This document shows positions 46,018 through 56,473 of a stretch of 64,000 nt of DNA, piece after piece; the stretch's first letter is position 1; the number at the start of each line of letters is the position of its first letter. The DNA comes from Pelobates cultripes. Lineage: Eukaryota; Chordata; Amphibia; Anura; Pelobatidae. The notes beneath the pieces are model-generated. The model was not told the origin of the DNA and did not search any database. It worked only from the letters and a program-made list of their open reading frames with translations. The position numbers and the translations under genes are program-made. Where the stretch lies: NCBI GenBank assembly GCA_933207985.1, contig OW240912.1, positions 248,722,265-248,786,264 on the forward strand, read 5' to 3'.

Positions 46018-46345
46018 AAGGAAAGAAATTTGAGGGGGGAAAAGAAGGACATTTGAGGGGGGAGGGGGCTGACATCGAGGGGAGAGTGAAGGACATTTGA
46101 GGGGGGAGAGGAAGGACATTTGAGGAGAGGGAAGGACATTTGAGGGGAGGGGGGAGAGAAGGACATTTGAGGGAGGGGGGAGAGGAAGGAAATTTTGAGA
46201 GGAGGGGGGAGAAGAAGGAAGTTGGAGAGGAGAAGAAAATAGAAATTGAGGGAGGGGAGAAGAAGGAATCAGGGGAGAAGAAGGAAATTGACTTGGGAGG
46301 AGGGGAGAAGAAGGAAATTGACAGGGGGAGAGATTGACATCCATC
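46018..46345. repeat. Purine-rich tandem repeat
   Basis: Degenerate units of ggacatttgagggggga, then gaagaaggaaattga, make a 330-bp purine-only-like strand. Open frames across it on both strands are low-complexity artefacts. Confidence 0.85.
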
Positions 46346-46857
46346 ACACACACACACACACACACAATGCACCCCTGCACACAGCAGAAAACACAATGCA
46401 ATACACACAGACACACATACACAAGCAATGCATCCCTACACACACAGCAAAACACAATGCATCCCCATAGACGACACACACTGCATCCCATACATACACA
46501 AACTCCACCTTGCAGCCCTTACACATACAAACACACCACAATGCATTCCTTACACATCAGGACATCCCCCCACACACAACTCCACTCCCTGTGAACAAAC
46601 TCATTGGTGGAACATGAAGGTGGACCCTGGGATCCAGACATTGAGCTGTGTAAAGGGCCCTCAAAAAAATGGAGCTGCTTCCTGTTCTCCCAGAACAGTG
46701 ATTTTTGTGACCACAGTTACAAACCGCCTCCAGAGAGCCTTTTGTACACCAGACCAGTGGAGCCAGACAGCAGCTAGAGCCCATCATCATCCTCATCTGG
46801 TTGTAAGTAGGCAATCTAGTATATTATTCGTGGCACTAATCTCTAATTTACCCCACA
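46346..46857. repeat. CA-rich simple repeat and unassigned sequence
   Basis: 46346-46560 is a degenerate CA-rich tract with recurring aatgcatccc. 46560-46857 has no recognisable gene. Confidence 0.6.
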
Positions 46858-47469
46858 TTAAAGGGACACTATAGTCCCCAGAACCACTGCAGCTTAATGT
46901 AGTGGTTCTGGTGTCTATAGCCTGTCCCTGCAGGCCTTTTATTGTAAAATACCTAAGGCACTGGTGGAAGAATTAGTGTTAGTTAAAGGATCACTATAGT
47001 GCCAGGAAAAAACATATTCTCGCTTTCCTGGCACTATAGTGCCCTGAGGGGTGCCCCACCTTCAGTCTTTCTCCCTACCTCGGCTCTGGGGAGAGGAAAG
47101 GGGTTAAACTTACCTTTTCCAGCTGGCGTGAGCCTCCTACCCTGTCCTCCCTCCTCCTCCCATTCGGGTTGAATGCACACGCTGCAAGAGCCGCGCCACA
47201 GACGTGTCTCATAGAAAGCATCTAAATTCTCCTATGGATTCTGGTGTGTTCCTCACTTTCGTGATTTTCTACAGTGAGAATCACGCATGCTCTAGCTGTC
47301 ACGAGACAGCCACTAGAGGATTAGGGGGAAGGCTTAACCCATTCATAAACATAGCAGTTTCTCTGAAACTGCTATGTTTATAGAAAAAATGGGTTAACCC
47401 TAGCTGGACCTGGCACCCAGACCACTTCATTAAGCTGAAGTGGTCTGGGTGCCTAGAGTGGTCCTTTAA
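46858..47469. mobile_element. Truncated plus full T2-like MITE
   Basis: A T2-like left end at 46858 (TTAAAGGGACACTATAGTCC) runs to about 46960. A second element follows from TTAA 46983-46986 (AAAGGATCACTATAGTGCCA) to TTAA 47466-47469 (gcctagagtggtcctttaa). The second matches the fragment at 60419-60532. Confidence 0.8.
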
Positions 47470-48000
47470 CATGGCAGATCATATGGGTGGGGCGGCAAAC
47501 TTTACTTTTGCCTAGGGCGGCAAAAATCCTTGCACCGGCCCTGCAGACACTGCATCCCTGTGGGCAGACTCGAGGGGGGGGAGGGGGGGGCAGCACTTTG
47601 GGCGGACTCGGGTGCAGGCACCGGGGGGCCCAGACCTTGAGCTGTGTCAGGGGCCCCAAAATTCTGATGGCAGCCCTGCTGGAGCACAATGTAAAACAAG
47701 CCAGGGTCTGCAGCTGAGAATGTATGGAGAGAGCTCTAATCCAGTGTGCATGGCCCTCCATCAGCTCTAGTATAAGGAATTAGAGGACCTTGGCAGGAGA
47801 AATGTTTACAGTGAAGATTTCTACAGGGAACACAGTGCAGTATTGTATGAGTATGTGGGTCAGCATGAATAAGCATGGAACATTAATTGCAGTTGGCTAT
47901 AATCGAAAAAATTTTATAAATAAAAATGATTAACAAAAAGATATTCACAACTCCTAATATTGGCCACGAGTCCTTGCTCATGGCGTTTAAGTAAAAGGAT
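47470..48000. other. Dispersed repeat and 3' flank of candidate gene
   Basis: 47480-47665 resembles a dispersed repeat (gccctagg/cggcaaaaatccttgcaccggccctg) with a G-run. 47666-48000 would be 3' UTR of the candidate gene at 48 kb if that gene is real. I see no clear minus-strand AATAAA in it. Confidence 0.4.
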
Positions 48001-48027
48001 TCAGCGATTATGCCGAAATCCATCATC
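48001..48027 (-). CDS. Candidate terminal coding exon, unidentified protein
   Basis: On the minus strand tccttttttttctccag|GATGATGG is a textbook acceptor. It is followed by eight codons (DDGFRHNR) and TGA at 48001-48003. The phase is 0, matching the donor of the exon at 48265-48389 and giving an intron of 237 bp. I do not recognise the protein. Confidence 0.4.
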   Translation of the reverse strand, partial: DDGFRHNR

Positions 48028-48264
48028 CTGGAGAAAAAAAAGGATTATTCTGTCACATTTTACAGCAGATATGGTAAAATAGTAACATGGAAATTTATAA
48101 TATTCAAATATAAAAAAATGCAAATATAAAAAGGTAAGTAACACCTACATTAATAATAGAAAAAAAAAAAAAGGTACAAATATGGATATGGTGACATAAT
48201 AAGGGGAAGATGTATAATACTGAAATCTAGGTGTATCCAAATATAAATAAAGATAATCACTCAC

Positions 48265-48389
48265 CTTGTCATCTTCCTTCAAAATCTTGTGCATGTAGAC
48301 AGGGTCATATATGCCACGTAGCCTGTCTGGCAGGTGCTTGTCCATCATTTCTAAAAATGTCGCACGCTCTCGCTTATGTAAATTGGGGG
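48265..48389 (-). CDS. Candidate coding exon, unidentified protein
   Basis: The minus-strand segment is open throughout and ends in gacaag|GTGAGT, a perfect donor consensus (GT at 48264-48263). It encodes about 41 charged residues (key pieces HKRERATFLEMMDKHLP and GIYDPVYMHKILKEDDK). They do not look like low-complexity or transposase sequence. Possible acceptors are caatag (exon from 48389) or atgag (from 48395). A further upstream piece ending at 48458 (atcaaag|GTAAAG) would join in frame but needs a 68-bp intron. If real, this is the 3' end of a minus-strand gene upstream of TCEANC; human EGFL6 occupies that place but does not match. Confidence 0.4.
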
Positions 48390-48458
48390 CTATTGCTCAT
48401 TGTTGGAGAGTTTGAGCAAAAATGGCGTCATGACATGGAGTGGAGGTTGTACTTTACC

Positions 48459-50565
48459 TTTGATCGTCAGTGCAAGTTTTTTAGAGAATACTAATAGACG
48501 TGTGACTGACGCAAGAGTTTAATGTGTCTACAGTGATGCAGCTATGTATACGGTTTAGGGAAGAAAACGTGATAAAGAGACACACACATCTAGTGTGGAT
48601 GCAGGAAAAAAAAAGTTAATAGAGGACCTCCCCATAAAAAGAAAGCAGGTGCCAGTGTGTTATAAATTTGCAGAATTATAATTTATGATAAACAAGTGGC
48701 AGTGATATAAATAAAATTAGGCAGAAGATATGTGTCATATAATGACGCAACAATTTAAATAGACAATATTTGATGCGTGCCATAAATAGTGTGACATTGT
48801 GAAAGCGAAACTTCTGACAAAGTGCAACATTTTAAATAACGAGTAGCAAAACGCATATTATGAAATATCGACAGTAATGACACTGAACATAAATTGAGCA
48901 ATATTCTAAAAGCAAAATTTTGACGTGACAATTAACACGTTTGAGATTTATAAGGGCAACATTGAGTTCTCTTTTTGATGCATGCCACAAAGCTTTCAGT
49001 ACTGTATTAGGATTAAAACAAGTAATTAACATTGTTGTGCAGATATATTGATAAGGAAAGGCTACCTACATATATGCTTGCATGTTCTATTTATATAAGC
49101 TATATAAAAATAAAATTAAATCATCAGCAAACATGATAGAATAAAAGAGTGCTGTCCCATAAATCCATATAAACATGATAATATACTCACTACTGAAAAA
49201 TACACCTTCAAAACGCTCCTGGCAGATCTGCCATTTAACAGCTAGTTCCCATCTAGTTAAAGGCCCTGCTTTGTCACTGCAGTCATGTGACTGGGTAGGT
49301 CACATGATACAGATCGCTACAGGAAGTAAAAACTCAAGTTTCATAAAAATGAGAATGAGATTAGGCTGCTGATAGACACAGCACAGAGCAGGGTCACTGG
49401 GCTACTGTGCTACTGTAGAAAGAAAGACTCTGAGGAAAAGTGAAGTATAATTTAATAGTTCTATTTAAAACAAAGCCCTATGCAGTTGTTGAGGTTGAGG
49501 TGTGTACATTTTTTTAAAAATAATTTATTCTGTCTATATGAATTAGAACTTTAAAATAAATAGTGTGAGGAATCTTTTTAGGATTCCTAGGATTCCTCTG
49601 TGTGTGTGTGTGTTAAAATGATCTATTCACTAAACAGTGATGTGTGAGAAATGTGTACCTACATTTTCAGGCTAATAATTGTACCTATAAATGTACTGAT
49701 TGCATATACGTAAGATGCAGTGGTTTTGGTGCTTTGGGGGCAGCAGGTCAGCCTGCTTTGGATGTTTGCCAGGCTGACAGCCAGCCCCATTTGGGGGTTT
49801 ACATGTTGAAATCACTGTTAAAGCACCCTACCCATGGGCTGCACAGTTTGCACAGTGTGTGTGTGTGTCTAATGAATATGGTCTTGCACTGTGTGTTATA
49901 TTGACTTGGTTTCTGGTGTCCCCAGATGCAGAAACAGTGCTACAGGAGCCCAAATGCAGAAGTCTCCCGCTGAGCCTCAGACTGTTGGGAAGTATGTCTG
50001 GGATATTAACTGAAGTGCGATTTGCCAGATATGGTACAGGAAACTAAAATTGCAGGCGCCAATTTAGGAACATGTTGCTCTTCATGACAATTTTATTAGT
50101 TGTATTAGTGGTTTAACACATTATACTTGAGGTAAAGATATAAAGATAGATGGTGACTTATATGTCTCCACTCTTCCCTCTTCTCCCTACCCCACCAGAC
50201 CCTATCATGACAACCACCCTCATACCTTTAAAATGAGCATGTTGGATCAGAGTGCTATTGTTTTGATGAAAATGTCCTGTGTGTGCACATTGTAATCAAT
50301 TTTAATGACACAATTGTGTTATATTTGCTAGTGACTTGCCACTAGTGTCCCCATAATGGTATAGAGCTGGTAAAGCTGCACTCACTGATTTTTTTTATGT
50401 AGAAGTTCCAGTATTTCTTGATTTCTTCATATTTATAATGAACATCCACTATACTGTGTGGGAACAAATGAGTTCAGTAGCCGGTATACCATTCAGTCCC
50501 ACCTGAGGACTTTCCTCAGGACCAATAATTTATTAGTCCGTAGGAAAGTCCCCAGGTGGGACTGA

Positions 50566-50606
<41 letters not shown>

Positions 50607-50609
50607 TAT
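48459..50609. other. Sequence without assigned gene
   Basis: No secure exon is seen. 49.20-49.30 kb carries two E-box-like tcacatga elements and acttcctg on the minus strand, a possible but unsupported promoter. Short TG runs lie near 49600 and 49857. Confidence 0.35.
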
Positions 50610-50770
50610 TATGATATTTATATAGAGCCATCAAATTCCGCAGCGCTTTACAATGGGTGGACGAACAGACATGTAGTTGTAACCAGACAAGCTGGACACA
50701 CAGGAACAGAGGGGTAGAGGGCCCTGCTCAATGAGCTTACATGCTAGAGGGAGTGGGGTAAAATGACACA
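50610..50770. repeat. Dispersed repeat (atttatatagagcca family)
   Basis: The sequence atttatatagagccatcaaattccgcagcg-ctttacaatggg...gagggccctgctcaatgagcttacatgctagaggg has the form of a very common amphibian/fish dispersed repeat. It is preceded by a TG/TA run at 50571-50603. The class was not determined. Confidence 0.55.
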
Positions 50771-52079
50771 AAAAGGTAAGGATAATATTAGACTAGTGAC
50801 ATATACATACACACACACACACAGACAAACTATAAAAGGATCTTTTTAAATAATAAATAATAACAATAATAATAAAAAAAGGTTGTTTCCTTCTAGTTTA
50901 CTCTTGGTCAGTGAGGGGGACAAGCTGAGTCCTGGTGGTCCAGTGGGCAGAGCGTCTGGTCTACATCTCTAGCTGGTGTTTTCTTCCATGAGCTCCAGAA
51001 TTAAGATGATACCAAAGCATTGCTATGGTAGCTTGTAGAAAATCTGTGAATGGCTGGACTTCGCAGGAGAAATACTAAAAGTCTGCATCTGCTGGAGGTG
51101 CAGACGAAATGCTCATCAAGCTACTTTGTATATATTTGTTCTGCCCACTGGTCCATGAAGGGACAGAGCTCCCTCTTTTGGCCAGTACTTGGTTTGTGTC
51201 CGATTGGCTGGGGAGATTCTATAATTTTCCTAGTTGGCCTTAGTCATTGCAGAATTCGCTAGTTTAACTAATGGTCAGTTCACACCTGATTGCGAGGTGA
51301 TCTGCCACTGTCTGACAAGAAATCTGCTAATAAATAATCATGAAAACACCAATTGCTACCAATTAGAATCGTACATGATATACTTCTATAATCAAATTAT
51401 GTACTATTCTCTCATAAAATTTACCTCCAATGTTTTCCTGGAGCTCCATGTGCAGCTTCAAACAGCTGTTATACAATTTCCACAGTTATTGTATAGCTCC
51501 CTGATCCCTGAAAAATAAGGTTTATCAAATGAATATGTAACCTGCTTTGCCAGCACATGCCGGTTAATTTGAATGAGGGCATGAGAGACAGGAAGAACAC
51601 AAGAAGGAGTCTCTGGTCAACTTGGTGTTGCATCTCTGGACCAGACCGATAGCGCTACAATCAGAGCAGTCACGAGGGAGAATAAAGTCAGTGAAGAGAA
51701 TCAAATCTCAAAATTAAATTCTAACACAGTAAATGTGTTAGTTTCATAAAGTTAGTGCCATGTTTGAAAACTACTTTAATTGATGTTTATAGTACCATGC
51801 TAGTTGGTATCATCAAGCAATATTCCAAGAACTACTTTTAATGTGTCATATATGGCTACTGTGAAACAGTTTCTCTGTTTTCTAGTCTGTTTCATAAAAG
51901 TGCCACATGAAACTTGTGCTATATCCTGGTTTGAATATGAGGTTTCTGAAGGATAATTTGTTCATGCTTTAGTCCCTTGATTGAATCAGTTTTCCTAGTA
52001 ATATAAGATCTGGAAGGCACAATGATGAGGATGACTGACTCCTAAACAAAGGGCTTCTTTACATGCTTGTCAGAAGCGC
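50771..52079. other. Sequence without gene
   Basis: No coding exon or clear repeat boundary is seen. CA runs lie near 50800-50822. Confidence 0.4.
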
Positions 52080-52954
52080 CTTTGCAGGACTTTTGGAGAG
52101 GCTTGAAGGATAGTCTCCTTCCCACGGACTAGGGGTCTGGTCCCAAGAGCCCCTAGAAAGTGGCTATTATCACTGTGTGGAGGAGTATGGCGGCCCAGGA
52201 CACTTACTGTGCTTCACACTTTCTAGGACCTCTGTGGATTGCCTGGACTTGCTTGACAAATCGAGCAGCTGACCGGGAGATACAGTACTGTGCTGAGCTC
52301 CGGTCAGTCTTTAAGTTGGTACGTCGTGGTACCCCCATCCTCAAAATAGAGTGGAATGTTAGAAGATACCTGGGCCTTGAAACTGCTCCCCTCCTCAGAG
52401 GTCCTGGAACCTTTTTTAGAAGACCATGACTAAGCCGCCGCACGCCTGAAACTACTCACTGGATCGGAGAATTGCCACTACCGGGTAATCCTTTAACACT
52501 CTGTAATTTGAATACAGAATCTTCTATTAGGCCGCTATTTGGACAGCAAGGACATTTGGTGACAAGCTTTCCATGGATATATATCGTGTGGGTGTATAAT
52601 CCAGGAAAAGGGGTTATGATGCACATTGTGTGTGCTGTGCCTCTGACTATGAGGGCACAGCAGGGAGCCGCCTTCAGACCGAGTCAACAATTCTGTGTGT
52701 AAATAGCTGTGTTCTGTTCAATAAAAATCATTCTTCCTCTACATATTAACTTGTCTAATGTGTTGGAGTAAAGCTATAATCACTTCTCTTCAGGAGAGAT
52801 CTCCAAAGCTATATTCACTGCAGCTGGTATAGGGAAAGGGGTCCACAGAGACCCCAGTCAAGCTTCAGCGACTGGGTCTGAAGCACTCCAGAGTCCCTAG
52901 AAGAAAGGAAGCTAACCTGGTGGAGATAGTCAGCATCCGGGGAGCCCTGTCACA
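52080..52954 (+). repeat. Possible solo LTR or unclassified element
   Basis: The segment is more GC-rich than its flanks, has AATAAA near 52720 and ends ggggagccctgtcaca, a TG...CA-style LTR end. No partner LTR, primer-binding site or confident left end was found. The open frame at 52160-52429 has no recognisable domain. Confidence 0.3.
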
Positions 52955-53355
52955 TTAGGCATTGTTACTAATAGCTGCCACATCCAATAATGCTGACCAC
53001 CAGTTAGCATGTACCATTTTGCAAAGTGGGCAAAGGGCAGATTTTTCCATTTATTGCTATAGCAACTCTACTAGGACACAATAAAAGGTTAGGTCAACAC
53101 TTTACACTTCATGTGTGATGACTGACCAGCAAGTCTTATTCCTCTCAGGGGCCTGTTTGGGAACTTACAACCCTATTTGGTCCAGTTTGGAAGATAAAAA
53201 TATCCCCCTGAGCAGACCGCTTAGCCCTTCCTGCTTCTTTAAATGTAAGCATGGATGCAGGGGTCACAGCTGTGACAAGGCACGTCACACAAGTGGGCCT
53301 GGCCACCCTGACGACTCTTGTAACTTCAGGGCCGGTGCATGACCATGGCCTGCTC

Positions 53356-53504
53356 GGCCACAATACATTCAGTGACCAGCTGGAGGGGAGAGCTGTGCTG
53401 TGCAATTGCTCTTGTGGCTCACCCAGTGACTGCGTACTGGAGTGACCCACAAGAGGGGAGTGCACGGCTCTCCCCTCCAGCTGGTCACTGAATGTAGCGT
53501 GGCC
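53356..53504. repeat. 149-bp inverted repeat
   Basis: The left arm 53356-53399 (ggccacaatacattcagtga...) and right arm about 53461-53504 are inverted with few mismatches. The arms share gaccagctggaggggagagc. Inner bases also pair (gctcttgtgg/ccacaagag). A related but less palindromic stretch lies at about 9.69-9.86 kb. Confidence 0.85.
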
Positions 53505-53599
53505 AAGCAGACCGCAGTCTGATAGGAAATGCCCTCCGTGAGAGCAAATGGCAATTCCTGTCAGACCGGCTACTGCAATCCGCTACACATAATCAGGAG

Positions 53600-55200
53600 T
53601 CACAGAATGGGAAGGGGAGTAGATTGGGGGAGTAAAACACGTAGAGGGGCTGGGGGGATTATGAGACATATGGAGGAGCTGTGGGGGAGACACACAGAGG
53701 AGTTGTGTGGGGGTAGAATGGGGGGATAAGACACATGGAGGGGCTAGGGGGAGGAGTGAATAATACAAATGGAGTGGCTGGGGGGTAAAATAGAGGAATA
53801 AGACACATGGAGGAGATGCGGGGGGATAGATTGGAGTAATAAGAAACATCAAGGGTATGGAAAATAGAGAATAGAGTCAGCGCTAATATATCGGAGAGAG
53901 ATACAAGAGGCAGCAATCCCAAACAAGGACTCCCTCAAGTGACCTTGGAATAAATACAAAAAACAATCAAATAGAAGGATGGGACTGCGCCAATAGACAG
54001 AAATGAAAAGTCCTTATTAAAATATGGAAATAAAGTCCAAATGTAATAAAAAACTTGGTATTGTGTTCGTCTCTGTAGTTTTGTTCCTTCCTGGTATATG
54101 AAGGAGGGTGATGAGTGATGAGATGGTGTGGAGTGATCCAACGGGTATCCAAATAAAAAAAGAAGAGATAATACTCACTTTTAGTAGAGCTTAATCCAGC
54201 TCTGGTGTGGATAGCTTGCAGCGGTATTATCCCCGCTTATAGGATATACGGTGAGCTTCCTCTTCAGTATGATGACCGGCAACCAGGTAGAAGATGAAAC
54301 GAAAAAGCAATAATAGTGCAATATGTCCCAAAAAGTAGATAAAAGGTATAAAAATATAAAAGATACACTCACATTTAATAGAGCTTATACTAGCTCTAGT
54401 GTAGTAGGCTTGCAACGGTATGATCCCCCGTATCTGGGATATGCGGTGAGCGTTCGTTAGTACAGTTCTTTAAGGTGGTAGCAGGAGCTCAGGGAGAAGA
54501 TAATAAAACAGCAATAGTGCTCTCAGTAAAATAATGCTGAATAATAAAATAAAATATACTCACAATATATAGGGCAGACTAACTGCTCTATGGTATAGGC
54601 GCAGGTGGTATGATCCCCACCTCAGGATTCGTTGGAGTATTGACGACAATAGATAAAAAAAGCCAGGTATTTAAAAATAAAAATAAATAAAAGATAGTGG
54701 TACAAGAGAATAAAGTGACCAAAATCTATTTATTAACAATAATTTAAAAAATATAATAGTATAATATCCAAACGCGTTTCACCAATGTAGGCTTTATCAA
54801 TGGATTAAAAACATGACAACCTGGCTTATTAGAGTTTATATAGGCTATGAATAACTTTGAAAATTGCGCCAGAACTGCTCTGGCCAATCACAAAACGGAT
54901 TGTAATTACTTACATAAAACAGTAAAAAAACATATTAGGCACATAAATATACCCAGTGGGATTTAAAATATATAATTTAATTAAAAAAACGAGGGTATGG
55001 GAGAATAAAACACTTGGAGGGGCTGGGGGTAGAATAAGACACATGGAGGGGCTAGGGGCATGGAAGAATAAGACAGATGGATGGGACTGGGGGAGAGAAT
55101 GAGAAACAGAGGGGATGTGGGGAGAATGAGACACATAGAGGGGATGAGGGGAGAATGAGACAGATGGAGGGGCTGTGGGCTGTGGTGAAGAATATGACAC
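53600..55200. repeat. G-rich minisatellite split by a 1.1-kb insertion
   Basis: Degenerate units (agacacatggaggggctggg plus a g-rich spacer, about 33 bp) run from 53.6 to 53.86 kb and again from 55.0 to 55.2 kb. The break is filled by the element at 53861-54991, bracketed by agggtatgg. Confidence 0.85.
53861..54991. mobile_element. Unclassified 1.1-kb element, 9-bp TSD
   Basis: Direct repeats agggtatgg lie at 53852-53860 and 54992-55000. Inside are three diverged tandem modules (about 54.16-54.27, 54.36-54.46 and 54.55-54.63 kb). Each carries atactcac...agagctta...ggtatgatccc...atatgcggtgagc-type sequence. Near the right end is aacgcgtttcaccaatgtag gctttatcaatgg. No protein is encoded. The right end is A-rich. 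Confidence 0.7.
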
Positions 55201-55929
55201 GTGGGGGTGGGACCCTGGGCAATTTTCACACCGGGGCCAGGTGGTTTCTAGTTACGTCTTTGTTGGTCTGGCGGCATCCACCTCAACCCTCAGAGCCAGG
55301 CCCCCCTCCCAGACATCCATTGCGGCAACAGCGCAAGGGCACATCAATTGCTTGCTCCTGCTGCTTCTCCGTACGTGTGGACAAGTGGGCGGGATTATAA
55401 GATGAAATGTGACTGAGAAAGGAAGTGATGGGTCGTCAGGCGGAGGCAAGATGAACATAGGAACAGCAATGGTAAGATGTGTGTTACATCAGTCAGTATG
55501 TTTGTGTATGTTAGTTTGTGTTGGTCAGTGTGTGTGTCTGTATGGTTCAATTTGTGTGTCTGCATGGGTTCTTGTGTGTCTAAATGAGTTTGTATGTCTG
55601 GGTCATTGTGTGTCTGAATTGGTTAGTGTATGGATCGGTGTGTGTGTCTGCATGGGACACTGTGTATCTGCATGGGTAACTGTTTGTCGGTGTATATATG
55701 TGTGTGTCTGCATGGGTCAGTGTGTCTGTATCAGGGGCGTACCAAGGGCAAGTGGCACCCGGGGGGGGTCCTGGGTTTGGCACCCCCTGCCCCCCAGCTT
55801 CTCAAAAAAAAAACCTACTAAATTTTTATAATGAGTTATATTTTTACATTTTTTAAAACATTTATTGAACAAATTTGTAAACTTTTTAAAACCCCTGCCC
55901 CCCTCTACAAAATCCCTGCACCCCCTCGC
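55201..55929. repeat. TG/CA-rich and GC-rich repeat sequence
   Basis: 55.49-55.73 kb is a degenerate TG-rich tract (gtgtgtctgcatgggt). A G-rich repeat start (caggggcgtaccaaggg) follows at about 55734. No gene is supported. Confidence 0.5.
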
Positions 55930-56470
55930 ACACAGTTACAAGCAGACAGTCACACACACACACAGTCACATGCAGACAGTCACACACACAGTTACAGGTA
56001 GAGAGTTACACACACACACACACACAGTCAGTTACAAGCAGTTACACACAGTCACGCACACTGTTACAGGCAGACAGTCACATATACAGTCACACACACG
56101 GTCACAGGCAGACAGTCATACACATAGTTACAGGCAGTCACGCACAAAGTTACATGCAGACAGTAACACACAGTTACAGGCAGCATCACACAGTCACAGG
56201 CAGACTGTCACACACAGTCACAGACAGTCACACACACACAGTTACAGGCATGCAGTCACACACACAGTTACAGGTAGACAATTATGCACACACAGTTACA
56301 GGTAGACAGTTACGCACACACACACAGTTACAGGTAGACAGTTACGCACACACGCACAGTTACAGGCAGACTCTTACACACACGTACACACAGTTACAGA
56401 CAGACAGTTACACACACACACAGTTACAGACACACACACAAGACAGACAGTCACACACACACACAGTTAC
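55930..56470. repeat. CA-rich tandem repeat
   Basis: Degenerate units cacacacagttacaggcaga-cagt fill about 540 bp. Frames rich in Thr/His/Ser across it are artefacts. Confidence 0.9.
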
Positions 56471-56473
56471 AGA

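Noticed and set aside
45530..46500. Open frames up to 184 codons around 45.5-46.5 kb
   Set aside because: They lie over the GC-rich palindrome, a purine tandem repeat and a CA tract. The translations are low-complexity and no splice-site support was seen.
49190..49330. Possible promoter/first exon with E-boxes and a donor-like agtaGTGAGT
   Set aside because: No reading frame joins it convincingly to the 48-kb exons, and the sequence has repeat-like texture. Kept only as a note.
50930..51000. tRNA-like string ggtggtccagtgggcagagcg
   Set aside because: It resembles an A box, but no B box (GGTTCGANTCC) or cloverleaf follows at the right distance.
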